Assembly: GCA_022845955.1 (NCBI GenBank)
Contig: AP025576.1
Span: 682,001-746,000 of the forward strand
Reading direction: 5' to 3'
Length of the DNA: 64,000 nt
Source of the DNA: Lachnospiraceae bacterium
GTDB lineage: Bacteria; Bacillota; Clostridia; Lachnospirales; Lachnospiraceae
Every line of letters starts with the position of its first letter. Within the stretch, counting starts at the first letter, position 1. The notes beneath the pieces were generated by a model, which was given only the letters and a program-made list of their open reading frames with translations, had not been told where the DNA came from and did not search any database. The translations under genes were made by a program, and so were the position numbers. This document shows positions 8,051 through 16,115 of this stretch, in pieces.

Positions 8051-8923
8051 ATGGATAATAGGAAGAAAAAGAAAAGAAAAAGCAGCAATGCGGCGGATGC
8101 CTGGAAGCTGTTCCGAAAGAATAAGGCGGCTATGGCAGGCCTTGCGGTTCTTGCAGTATTTGTGTTTTTTGCCTTGTTTGCGGATTTGCTGATCCCCTAT
8201 GAAGCGGCGATCTCCCAAAACCCCGGGGACCGGCTGATGGCGCCCTGCGCCCTGCACTGGCTGGGGACGGATGAGTTCGGCAGGGATATGCTTGCGCGGA
8301 TCATCCACGGAAGCAGACGTTCCCTTTCCCTTGGGGTGGGAACTACGGCGGTTTCCCTGCTGCTGGGCGGCCTTATCGGGGCCTGCTGCGGGATATATGG
8401 TTCGAAATTTGACAGTGTGGTAATGCGTATCTGTGATGTGCTCAACTGTGTCCCGGGTCTTCTGTTTGCCCTGGCTGTAGTGGCGGCGCTTGGATCCAGC
8501 ATGCGGAACCTGCTGATTGCGGTGACTATTGTAAGTCTGCCCGGCTTTATACGGATTGTCCGATCGGTTATTCTGTCCATTGTGGAGCAGGAATATATCA
8601 TGGCGGCACGGGCTTGTGACAGCAGTAATTTTACCATTATTATGAGGCATATCCTGCCAAACGCCATGGGGCCAATCATCATCCAGGCCAGCATGTCGGT
8701 CGCCTCCATGATGCTGACGGCTGCCGGTCTGTCTTTTATCGGCATGGGTGTCCAGCCGCCCACACCGGAATGGGGGGTTATGCTCAGTACGGCAAGGGAT
8801 TATATGAAGACAGCGCCTTATCTGCTTCTGTTCCCCGGTTTAGCTATCGCTCTTAGCGCTCTGGCTCTGAACCTGGTGGGGGACGGCCTGCGGGATGCGC
8901 TGGATCCGAAAATGAAACTGTAA
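8051..8923 (+). CDS. dppC: Dipeptide/oligopeptide ABC permease, DppC type
   Basis: A 290-residue permease partner. It has a lysine-rich cytosolic N-terminus, a first helix at about residues 30-52 (the OppC_N region), and the H-W-L-G-T-D-E-F-G-R-D motif that is diagnostic for DppC/OppC. The transport domain follows, with the coupling loop around QEYIMAARACD. The start at 8051 has GGAGG seven bases upstream; an earlier in-frame ATG at 8012 adds an alanine-rich leader and has no ribosome site. It is 51 bases after dppB and 31 bases before the first ATPase gene. Confidence 0.93.
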   Translation: MDNRKKKKRKSSNAADAWKLFRKNKAAMAGLAVLAVFVFFALFADLLIPYEAAISQNPGDRLMAPCALHWLGTDEFGRDMLARIIHGSRRSLSLGVGTTAVSLLLGGLIGACCGIYGSKFDSVVMRICDVLNCVPGLLFALAVVAALGSSMRNLLIAVTIVSLPGFIRIVRSVILSIVEQEYIMAARACDSSNFTIIMRHILPNAMGPIIIQASMSVASMMLTAAGLSFIGMGVQPPTPEWGVMLSTARDYMKTAPYLLLFPGLAIALSALALNLVGDGLRDALDPKMKL

Positions 8924-8954
8924 TTTCCGCCCAGGCGGATCGAGAGGTGTTAAC

Positions 8955-9941
8955 ATGAGTGAACAGGAAACGCTGCTTTCCATACAGAATCTGAAAACCT
9001 ATTTTGTGACGGACGACGCGGTACTCAAGGCAGTTGATGATGTGTCCTTTGAAGTTAAAAGGGGAGAAACCCTGGGTGTTGTGGGGGAAAGCGGCTGCGG
9101 AAAAAGCGTAAGCTGTATGTCCGTGGTCAAGCTGGTGCAGGGCGGCAACGTGAAATATGAAAGCGGCCGGATCCTTTTCGAAGGCAGGGATACCCTGCAG
9201 ATGAATGAAAAAGAACTGCGGAAAATCCGGGGAAAGGATATTTCTATCATTTTCCAGGAGCCGATGACCGCGCTGAATCCTCTGTATACGATTGGCGATC
9301 AGATGAAGGAAGCCCTGAAAAACCACCAGAAAATCAGTGACAGACAGGCCAGGGAACGGTGTGTGGAATATTTGAAAAAGGTGAAGATCCCCATGCCTGA
9401 AGAAATGATGTTCCGTTTTCCCTTCAGCCTTTCCGGGGGAATGCGCCAGAGAGTGATGATTGCTATGGCGCTTATCACTTCCCCGAAGCTGATCATTGCC
9501 GATGAACCAACGACTGCGCTGGACGTGACCATACAGGCGCAGATTCTGGATTTGATGAATGAGCTGAAGGCGGAGACGGGAAGCTCCTGTATTTTTATCA
9601 CCCATGATCTGGGGGTGATCAGTGAAATGGCGGATCGCGTTGTGGTGATGTACGGTGGAAGGGTGTGTGAAGTGGCACCCACGGACGAGCTTTTTGAGCA
9701 CGCCGCCCATCCTTATACCCTGGGACTGATCCATTCCAGGCCGCGTGCGGATTTTGAAGGCGACCGCCTGGAGGTGATACCGGGAAATGTGCCCTCCCTG
9801 AACGATAAACCCGAAGGCTGCCCGTTCCACCCCAGATGCCGGTATGCGGGGAAGAAATGTGAAAAGGAATTCCCGGAGGCCTCCCGGATTTCCGGAGAGC
9901 ATCAGGTGTTCTGCTGGAAATACAGCGGCGGCTGCGAGTAA
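8955..9941 (+). CDS. dppD: Peptide ABC importer ATPase, DppD type
   Basis: A 328-residue nucleotide-binding subunit. Walker A GESGCGKS is at 44-51, the signature LSGGMRQR at 159-166, Walker B LIIADE near 179-184, and the switch histidine in ITHDLG at about 217. The C-terminal oligo_HPY extension with spaced cysteines (CPFHPRCRYAGKKC) is typical of peptide and nickel importers. It forms the heterodimeric motor with the next gene product. A GAGGTG site precedes the ATG. Confidence 0.94.
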   Translation: MSEQETLLSIQNLKTYFVTDDAVLKAVDDVSFEVKRGETLGVVGESGCGKSVSCMSVVKLVQGGNVKYESGRILFEGRDTLQMNEKELRKIRGKDISIIFQEPMTALNPLYTIGDQMKEALKNHQKISDRQARERCVEYLKKVKIPMPEEMMFRFPFSLSGGMRQRVMIAMALITSPKLIIADEPTTALDVTIQAQILDLMNELKAETGSSCIFITHDLGVISEMADRVVVMYGGRVCEVAPTDELFEHAAHPYTLGLIHSRPRADFEGDRLEVIPGNVPSLNDKPEGCPFHPRCRYAGKKCEKEFPEASRISGEHQVFCWKYSGGCE

Positions 9942-9965
9942 ACTGGTTTTGCGGAAGGATGAACA

Positions 9966-10946
9966 ATGGAAACGATGGTAGAAGTACGGAATCTGAAAAA
10001 ATATTTCCCGGTAAAGGGAGGTTTTATCCAGCATACATTGGGATATGTACAGGCGGTGGACGATGTCAGCTTTACCATACCCAAAGGAAAGGTCCTTGGG
10101 CTTGTGGGGGAAAGCGGCTGCGGAAAATCCACGGCCGGCCGGACAATACTGGGACTTACGCCCGCCACACAGGGACAGGTTCTTATCGACGGAGTGGATG
10201 TGTGTACGGCCGCCGGGGATACCCTGCATAAACTGCGCAGGAAAATGCAGATTATTTTTCAGGATCCTTATTCCTCACTGGATCCAAGAATGACAGTATA
10301 TGATTTGATAGGGGAAGGGCTGCTGGCCCATAAACTGGTGTCTTCCCGGACGGAACTGGAGGAACGGGTGGAGGCTGTCATGGAAAAATGCGGTTTGTTT
10401 CCGGAGCAGGCCCTTCGGTTTCCCCATCAGTTTTCCGGCGGGCAGAGACAGCGTATCAGCATTGCCAGGGCGCTGGCGGTCAGCCCGGAATTTGTGGTCT
10501 GCGACGAGGCCGTATCTGCGCTGGACGTTTCCATACAGGCCCAGATCATTAACCTGCTGAAGGATATGCAGGAGGATATGGGGCTTACCTATCTTTTTAT
10601 TTCCCATGATCTGAGCATTGTCCGTTTTATCAGTGACGATGTGGCGGTGATGTATTTGGGGCAGATTGTGGAAATGGGAAGCAAGAAGCAGATTTTTGAT
10701 ACCCCGGCCCACCCTTATACCCGGGCGCTGCTTTCCGCGGCCCCTGCTTTTACCAGAAAAGAAAAAGAGGAAAAAAGCAGGATTCTTCTGGAGGGGGATC
10801 TTCCCACGCCTTATAATCCTCCGGCAGGCTGCAGATTTGCAGGGAGATGCCCTTATGCCAGGGAAGAATGCAGGGAACATGTCAGGGTGGCGGAGCCGGA
10901 GGATGGGCATAAGGTTATGTGCATCCGCGCGGGGGAACTGGCTTAG
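9966..10946 (+). CDS. dppF: Peptide ABC importer ATPase, DppF type
   Basis: A 326-residue second ATPase. Walker A GESGCGKS is at 48-55, the signature FSGGQRQR at about 156-163, and Walker B VVCDEAVSALD at about 177-187; the usual proline after DE is alanine here, a tolerated change. The C-terminal cysteine-rich oligo_HPY segment (CRFAGRCPYAREEC) is present. It follows dppD by 24 bases and precedes the amidohydrolase gene by 25, so uptake and hydrolysis are probably co-transcribed. Confidence 0.94.
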   Translation: METMVEVRNLKKYFPVKGGFIQHTLGYVQAVDDVSFTIPKGKVLGLVGESGCGKSTAGRTILGLTPATQGQVLIDGVDVCTAAGDTLHKLRRKMQIIFQDPYSSLDPRMTVYDLIGEGLLAHKLVSSRTELEERVEAVMEKCGLFPEQALRFPHQFSGGQRQRISIARALAVSPEFVVCDEAVSALDVSIQAQIINLLKDMQEDMGLTYLFISHDLSIVRFISDDVAVMYLGQIVEMGSKKQIFDTPAHPYTRALLSAAPAFTRKEKEEKSRILLEGDLPTPYNPPAGCRFAGRCPYAREECREHVRVAEPEDGHKVMCIRAGELA

Positions 10947-10971
10947 TACTATAGCGAAGGAGAAATAAGGG

Positions 10972-12171
10972 ATGCTTGTAGCGGACAGATTGATAACCGG
11001 GGATGGAAAAACCGTGATTGAACAGGGAGCTGTGGTGCTGCGGGGGAAACGGATTCTGGCAGCAGGCAGGGCGGAAGAGCTTCGCCGTCTGTTTCCGGAA
11101 GAAGAAATCCGGCTTCCGGGCTGTACGCTGATGCCGGGTATGATTGATATGCATACCCATATCGGCTATTATTACGGGGAGAAAAATGCGGAAAGGCTCG
11201 CTGAGGACAGGATGCTGCGGGCTTATTTTATAGGAAAGCGGATGGAAGATACCCTGAAGGCCGGAGTGACCACTATCCGGGATATGTCCAGCGCCGACGG
11301 CATCGGCACGGTTCTGAAGGAGGCCGCTGCCGCGGGGTATCTCCGGGCTCCCCGTATTGTTACCAGCCTCCGGGGGCTGTGCATTACGGGCGGTCACGGC
11401 TGCAGCATGACAGGAGCGGTAGAGGAAGTGGACGGTGCGGAAGCCGTCCGGAGAGCGGTACGACGCAATATCCGGGATGGCGCCGACTGTATCAAGCTTC
11501 TGGACAGCGAAGCATACCGGGGAGAGGAATTTAACCAGGAAGAGCTTGATGCGGCGGTGGCGGAGGCCCACCGGTTCGGACGGAAGGTGGCGGCGCATGC
11601 AGGCTATGGGCCGTCTATGGAAATGTGTATCCAGGCCGGCTGTGACAGTATAGAGCACGGTACGCATCTGCGTGTGGAACAGGCGGAGCGGATGCGGGAT
11701 AACGGACAGACATGGGTTCCCACCATCTATGTATTCCATTATGCGTACGAACTGGTGAAAAACAACCTGGCGGACGGGGATTTGAGCAGTAACGGGGCAT
11801 ATCTGAAGGATACGGTGGAAACCTATCGGGATATGTTTAAAAAACTCTATGATACGGGCGTTCTTGTGGCAACGGGAACGGATACGGATGCCTGCAGCCA
11901 TCCCCAGGCATCTCCGGTAGCCAGGGAATGCGATCTTATGGTACAATATGGGATATCCCCTATGGAAGCAATCGCCTGTGCCACCGGAAACGGCGCAAAG
12001 GCACTGGGGCTTTCGGACAGCCTGGGGCTGATCCGGGAGGGCTGTCTGGCGGATCTGCTTGCAGTAAGGGGAAATCCGGGCGAAAACATCCGTGCGCTGG
12101 AGGATGTGCAGGCCGTCTGGCAGGAAGGGATATGCGTATATGAATCTGAATCAGCTCATTTATGCAAGTGA
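10972..12171 (+). CDS. Metal-dependent amidohydrolase (prolidase/imidazolonepropionase-like)
   Basis: A 399-residue amidohydrolase-superfamily enzyme. The N-terminal beta-sandwich leads into the metal motif H-T-H at 61-63 (MIDMHTHIGYY). The candidate bridging lysine is in GADCIKLLDSEA. Further metal histidines lie in KVAAHAGYG and SIEHGTHL, and the final aspartate in VATGTDTDA. This pattern is found in Xaa-Pro-dipeptidase-like and N-acyl-amino-acid-hydrolysing members. It is cytosolic. Its place directly behind dppBCDF suggests that it cleaves the imported peptide or acylated amino acid; the substrate cannot be read from sequence. GAAGGAG precedes the ATG. Its end overlaps the LysR gene by 32 bases. 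Confidence 0.88.
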   Translation: MLVADRLITGDGKTVIEQGAVVLRGKRILAAGRAEELRRLFPEEEIRLPGCTLMPGMIDMHTHIGYYYGEKNAERLAEDRMLRAYFIGKRMEDTLKAGVTTIRDMSSADGIGTVLKEAAAAGYLRAPRIVTSLRGLCITGGHGCSMTGAVEEVDGAEAVRRAVRRNIRDGADCIKLLDSEAYRGEEFNQEELDAAVAEAHRFGRKVAAHAGYGPSMEMCIQAGCDSIEHGTHLRVEQAERMRDNGQTWVPTIYVFHYAYELVKNNLADGDLSSNGAYLKDTVETYRDMFKKLYDTGVLVATGTDTDACSHPQASPVARECDLMVQYGISPMEAIACATGNGAKALGLSDSLGLIREGCLADLLAVRGNPGENIRALEDVQAVWQEGICVYESESAHLCK

Positions 12172-13066
12172 AATCAACCGTCTGGGATCGTTCAGCAGAG
12201 CGGCCCAGACCCTTTATATTTCCCAGTCCGCATTGAGTAAATCGATCCATGCCCTGGAACTGGAGCTGGAGCAGCAGATTTTCATCCGCACTACGGAAGG
12301 GATTGCAACCACGGACTTCGGAAGATCTTTTCTGGCAGAAGCGGAAAAAACCCTGCAGCATGTGGAACGGATAAAGAGCATGGCCGTCCAGGCCGAGGAG
12401 AAAAAAGGCCAGCCCTTGAAATTCAGCGCTTCCTGCGGCCAGATGCTTTTTGCCAGCGAAATCTTTGCCAGGCTTCTCGCCCAGCATCTGAACGCGGATA
12501 CCGATTTCCAGTTCTACCAGAAAACCTATTCGGAGGTTTTTACCGATGTGAAAGAGGGAAGATGCGATCTGGGAATTCTGATGACGCTGAATCTGTATAC
12601 AGAGGAAGCCTGTTCCGTTTTCTCCCAGAATGATTTGGAGTATCATGCCCTGGGGAGGCTGAACGTGGGAGTGGCCGTGGACAGGAACAACCCTGTGAAT
12701 GAGCTGGGGGTTACCCGGCTTCGGAAGGGGCTTTTGTCCGATCAGCTGTTGATTATGACAAAGGAGACGATTTATCCGTTTACCCGGGAGGAAAAAGAAA
12801 TCCGTACGGCGTTCGGGAATCCCCGGGTGGTCTATGTGGCGGATAATGATACGGCGGTGAGTTTGTGCGGGCAGATTCCTGCCTATTTCTGCGTGGCCCA
12901 GAGCGCAAAGATATACAGTAAGCTGAACCTGCCTATCTCCATGGTGATTTATCCGTATCAGAACGTGAATCTGAAGTATGAATTCGGGTGGATTAAAAAG
13001 AATCAGACGGAGCTAACCCGGGTGGAGAGGGCGTTTATCAGCGAGATTATGAAGCTGTTTCATTGA
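12140..13066 (+). CDS. LysR-family transcriptional regulator
   Basis: A 308-residue LysR protein. The winged HTH spans about residues 1-60 (MNLNQLIYASEINRLGSFSR, then AQTLYISQSALSKSIHALE), followed by a substrate-binding domain of about 220 residues. The start at 12140 fits the family N-terminus and has GGAAGGGA upstream; it lies inside the end of the amidohydrolase gene, so the two are translationally coupled. It is the likely regulator of the peptide import/hydrolysis genes, though its operator is not identified. LysR genes usually diverge from their targets, so its place at the operon end is less typical. Confidence 0.9.
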   Translation: MNLNQLIYASEINRLGSFSRAAQTLYISQSALSKSIHALELELEQQIFIRTTEGIATTDFGRSFLAEAEKTLQHVERIKSMAVQAEEKKGQPLKFSASCGQMLFASEIFARLLAQHLNADTDFQFYQKTYSEVFTDVKEGRCDLGILMTLNLYTEEACSVFSQNDLEYHALGRLNVGVAVDRNNPVNELGVTRLRKGLLSDQLLIMTKETIYPFTREEKEIRTAFGNPRVVYVADNDTAVSLCGQIPAYFCVAQSAKIYSKLNLPISMVIYPYQNVNLKYEFGWIKKNQTELTRVERAFISEIMKLFH

Positions 13067-13100
13067 GAAGGCGGTCCCTGCGGTGGCGGATGCGGTATCA

Positions 13101-13124
13101 ATTGGGTTCCGTCTGAACGGTTAC
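13101..13124 (+). repeat. REP-like element, degenerate copy 1
   Basis: The half-site CTGAACGGTTAC ends at 13124, with a short imperfect hairpin GGGTTCCG / CGGTTACCC around it. It lies about 40 bases after the LysR stop codon. The rest of 13067-13373 is AT-rich; it holds a possible promoter for the next gene (TTGTTT at 13165, TATAAA at 13186 with an upstream TGA) and nothing else recognisable. Confidence 0.5.
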
Positions 13125-13373
13125 CCAGAAACGAAGTTTATGGAAAGTTAATATTTTAAGGGTTTTGTTTTTAAGGCAAATGTGATATAAATAAATTATC
13201 TGAATCAGATTTTCTCTTTTTTCGGCGTTGTCAGCCAAGTATTCCACTTAAGACTGTTTTATTTTTTTATATCCGAAGGAATTGCTTTTTTTCAGGAATA
13301 TCTCTATAATAATCCATATAAAGCACATATCTTTTGGATTTATCATTAAATCATAAGGAGGAGATGTGTTTAT

Positions 13374-14360
13374 ATGGCAAGGGATAAAGATCTTGCAGTT
13401 ATGAAATTTCTGGAGAAACCGGAACATTTCAGCGATTTGTTTAATGGTTCCCTTTTTCAGGGAAAGCAGGTACTGAGGGCGGATAGGTTAGAAAATCTGT
13501 CAGGGAAATCTGCGCTTTCTTTTTTGGATAAAGAGGGGGACAAAGTAACGGTGAGGAGGTATCGGGATGCTGTTTGTAAAGCATCGGGGCGTACTGCTTA
13601 TGCCGTCTTTGCGGTAGAGGGACAGGGGGAAACCCATTATGCCATGCCGGTGAGGGAGATGCTCTACGATGCCATGAATTATGCGGGACAGGTGAAAATA
13701 CTGGCGGATAAACACCGGAAGGCAAAGGATTACCGGGACAGTGCGGAATTTTTGTCAGGTTTGCTGCGGGAGGACAGACTGGCGCCTGTGGTCACGATTT
13801 GTTTTTATTATGGAACGGACAGATGGGAGGGACCGCTGGAGCTTTATGATATGTTGGATATCCCGGAAGAGTATGAGGATATGAAGCCTTTTATAGTAAA
13901 TTACAAATTGAATCTGGTGCAGGCATCCAATGTGGATCCCGAGAACTTTAAGACGGATTTAAAGCATGTTTTTTCTCTATTGGGTATGGCTTCCGATGGA
14001 GATGGGATGAAGAGGTATATTCAGGAGAGGCCGGAAGTGTTCCGGCATATCTCTTATGATACGTTTGATTGTCTGAGGGAGCTGCTTCATACGGATGCGT
14101 GGTGGAAGGCGGACAGGAATGATGGGAAGGGAGGTGTAGATATGTGTAAGGCATTGGAAGAGATAGCAGAGATGGCAAAAAAGGAAGGAAAAAACGAGGG
14201 AGTGCGGATTGGGATTAAGGCTTTCGTAGAAATCTGTGAGGACCTGGGAATTTCCTTTGAACAGACGGTGAAAATGGTTTTGGAGAAATTTGAGGTGATG
14301 CCGGAAGACGCAAGGGGATATGTGGAGCAATACCGGAAAACAAATGTCCCTCGGGAATAA
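13374..14360 (+). CDS. Rpn-family PD-(D/E)XK nuclease / putative transposase-like protein
   Basis: A 328-residue protein of the Rpn (recombination-promoting nuclease, YhgA-like) group, common in multiple copies in Lachnospiraceae. The nuclease core is at the N-terminus: a YRDAVCK segment at about residues 62-68, then VEGQGETHYAMPVREMLYD at about 80-98, matching the family's E-x-Q ... MP-x-R ... YD pattern. The C-terminal 60 residues are charged and helical, as usual. Related Rpn proteins are RecA-independent recombination/defence nucleases; the role here is unknown. GGAGGAGATG precedes the ATG. It is a single-gene unit with its own terminator and no terminal inverted repeats, so it is not an insertion sequence. 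Confidence 0.82.
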   Translation: MARDKDLAVMKFLEKPEHFSDLFNGSLFQGKQVLRADRLENLSGKSALSFLDKEGDKVTVRRYRDAVCKASGRTAYAVFAVEGQGETHYAMPVREMLYDAMNYAGQVKILADKHRKAKDYRDSAEFLSGLLREDRLAPVVTICFYYGTDRWEGPLELYDMLDIPEEYEDMKPFIVNYKLNLVQASNVDPENFKTDLKHVFSLLGMASDGDGMKRYIQERPEVFRHISYDTFDCLRELLHTDAWWKADRNDGKGGVDMCKALEEIAEMAKKEGKNEGVRIGIKAFVEICEDLGISFEQTVKMVLEKFEVMPEDARGYVEQYRKTNVPRE

Positions 14361-14395
14361 GAGAAAGGAAGGGGAAATAGAAGAAAGGGGAATAC

Positions 14396-14434
14396 AAAAG
14401 CCGCCATCGGATTGTGGAAGGATGGCGGCTTTTG
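14396..14434. terminator. Bidirectional terminator
   Basis: GCCGCCATC (14400-14408) pairs with GATGGCGGC (14421-14429); the stem is flanked by AAAA on the left and TTTT on the right, so it can end both the Rpn gene and the convergent epimerase gene. Confidence 0.85.
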
Positions 14435-14460
14435 TGTGCATGGAATTATGAAACGGCGGA

Positions 14461-15537
14461 TCAGAAGGAAATATCCAGTCCGAAGCCGGGGGCGTCAAGG
14501 AGGGTGAAGATGTCATTCTCCCGGGTGAAGCCGCCGGTCATACCGGTCTGTTCGTCGGCATAGAAGAGGAAGCTGTCACAGTCGGCTTCGGTAATATTTT
14601 TCTTGGCCGCTACGAGGCTCACGCCTGCGGTGGTGGCGAGTTTGGTCTCCATCATGCAGCCTACCATGCAGGTAACGCCGAAGGCTTCGGCAATGGCATT
14701 AATCTGGGAGGCACGAAAAAGGCCGCCGCATTTCATGAGTTTGATATTCAGAATGTCGGCGCAGCCGTTTTTGCAGGCGCGGGCGGCATCCAGGTGGTTG
14801 TGGATGGATTCGTCCAGCATGATGCGGATTCCGCTCACTTTGCTGCGGACATAGGCGGAGCCTTCAAAATCCCAGTAGGGGAGGCATTGTTCCACCGCTT
14901 CGATTCCGGCTTTTTTGAATTCCTGGAGGGCATAAACGGCATCGCTGGCAGTATAGCCCTGGTTGGCGTCTACACGGAGACGGATATGGGGGCCGACCGC
15001 TTCACGGATGAGATGCATGGCACGGATATCTTCCTCCGGATGGATGCCTGCTTTGATTTTGAGAATATGGAAGCCGTCCCTGAGGACGTGCTGCCTGGCT
15101 TCTTCGGCCATGAGCTCAGGGGTGTTGATGCCTATGGTGATGTCATTTTGGACACGGTTGGAATAGCCGCCAAGGAGTTTGTAAACGGGCTGTCCCATGA
15201 ATTTTCCCATGAGATCGTACATGGACAGATCCACGGCGCATTTGGCGGAACTGTTTCCATAGATACAACTATCCATCCGCTCATGGATTTTTTCGATATC
15301 CATAGGATTCATACCGATGAGGCCGGGGCGCAGGAGGTTGATGACGCTGATCACACTGTCAATGGTTTCGCCGGTTACAAAAGGCATAGGAGCGGCTTCT
15401 CCATAGCCATCGATTCCTTCGTCGGTGCGGATCTTCAGAAGCAGGTTTTCCGAATAGTTGATTTCAGCAAAAGCTACCCGGAAGGGGGCGGTGAGTTCTA
15501 TACGGACCTTTTCGGCTTTGATATCGGTAATTTTCAT
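14461..15537 (-). CDS. Dipeptide epimerase-like enolase-superfamily enzyme
   Basis: A 358-residue muconate-lactonising/mandelate-racemase-type enzyme. The N-terminal capping domain (about 1-115) is followed by a barrel with the K-x-K acid/base pair at 160-162 (LKIKAG), metal ligands D190 (DANQGY), E216 and D242 (LDES), the opposite lysines in IKLMK (266-269), and GCMMET at 293-298. These are features of the L-Ala-D/L-Glu and related dipeptide epimerases. It should be cytosolic and interconvert L and D residues in a dipeptide. It fits with the neighbouring peptide importer and hydrolases. CAGGAG lies nine bases before the ATG; hairpin copy B begins 25 bases upstream. Confidence 0.85.
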   Translation of the reverse strand: MKITDIKAEKVRIELTAPFRVAFAEINYSENLLLKIRTDEGIDGYGEAAPMPFVTGETIDSVISVINLLRPGLIGMNPMDIEKIHERMDSCIYGNSSAKCAVDLSMYDLMGKFMGQPVYKLLGGYSNRVQNDITIGINTPELMAEEARQHVLRDGFHILKIKAGIHPEEDIRAMHLIREAVGPHIRLRVDANQGYTASDAVYALQEFKKAGIEAVEQCLPYWDFEGSAYVRSKVSGIRIMLDESIHNHLDAARACKNGCADILNIKLMKCGGLFRASQINAIAEAFGVTCMVGCMMETKLATTAGVSLVAAKKNITEADCDSFLFYADEQTGMTGGFTRENDIFTLLDAPGFGLDISF

Positions 15538-15562
15538 GTCGGTTTTTCTCCTGTTTTATATA

Positions 15563-15838
15563 ACTCAAACTTCGCAGGTGCCAAATGGCCCTCCGTCCGC
15601 TGCCAGAGCGGCACCCCCAGGGACTGAAAAGGATTTTCGCCAGTCCATCAGACCGGGCATTCCGACGAGCCCGAAGACGTCAAGTGTGTCAGATAAGGCT
15701 GACACACTTGACCGGTCTCATCTCCATGGTAAATTACTAAAGTAATTCGAAAGGCACTGGCGAAAATTCCTTTTCAGTCCCTGGAGGTGCCGTTCTGGCA
15801 GCGGGCGGAGGGCTATTTGGCACCTGCGAAGTTTGAGT
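15563..15838. repeat. Long-hairpin element, copy B
   Basis: Ends ACTCAAACTTCGCAGGTGCC and its complement define a hairpin of about 276 bases. The core has the stem GTCAAGTGTGTCA / TGACACACTTGAC around the loop GATAAGGC, and conserved flanks ATTCCGA and CTCATCTCCATGGT. It carries an extra short palindrome (AATTACT AAAGTAATT) at about 15730-15748 that copy A lacks and copy C has. It lies in the leader/promoter region of the minus-strand epimerase gene. The bases 15839-16115 to the next gene hold a GC-rich stretch followed by seven Ts (about 15851-15894) that may be a weak terminator, and no clear promoter. Confidence 0.9.
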
Positions 15839-16115
15839 ATGTAATATGAAGCTGGCCGGAGGAAGCCGGAACAAGGCTCTGCCGGTCTTTTTTTCAGTAT
15901 ACTATAGCGGCGGGGAAGGGATGGAATGAAATTTTTTCATGCGGGTTATTCGCTTGTCTTGTTGTACGGGGATTTTGTGTAAGCATGACTAGTTACCGCC
16001 CCCTTGTCTATGGATATCTCTTCCGGCAGACAAAGAGCAGCTGCAAACAGCAACGCTTATGCCTTTCGCAGTAGAAACAGGGGACAGAAAAGTAGAATTG
16101 ATGAAGAAGGAACAG

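Noticed and set aside
13374-14360. Rpn gene as an insertion sequence that could mobilise the hairpins
   Set aside because: No terminal inverted repeats or target duplications flank it, it has its own promoter-like region and terminator, and its ends share no sequence with the hairpins.
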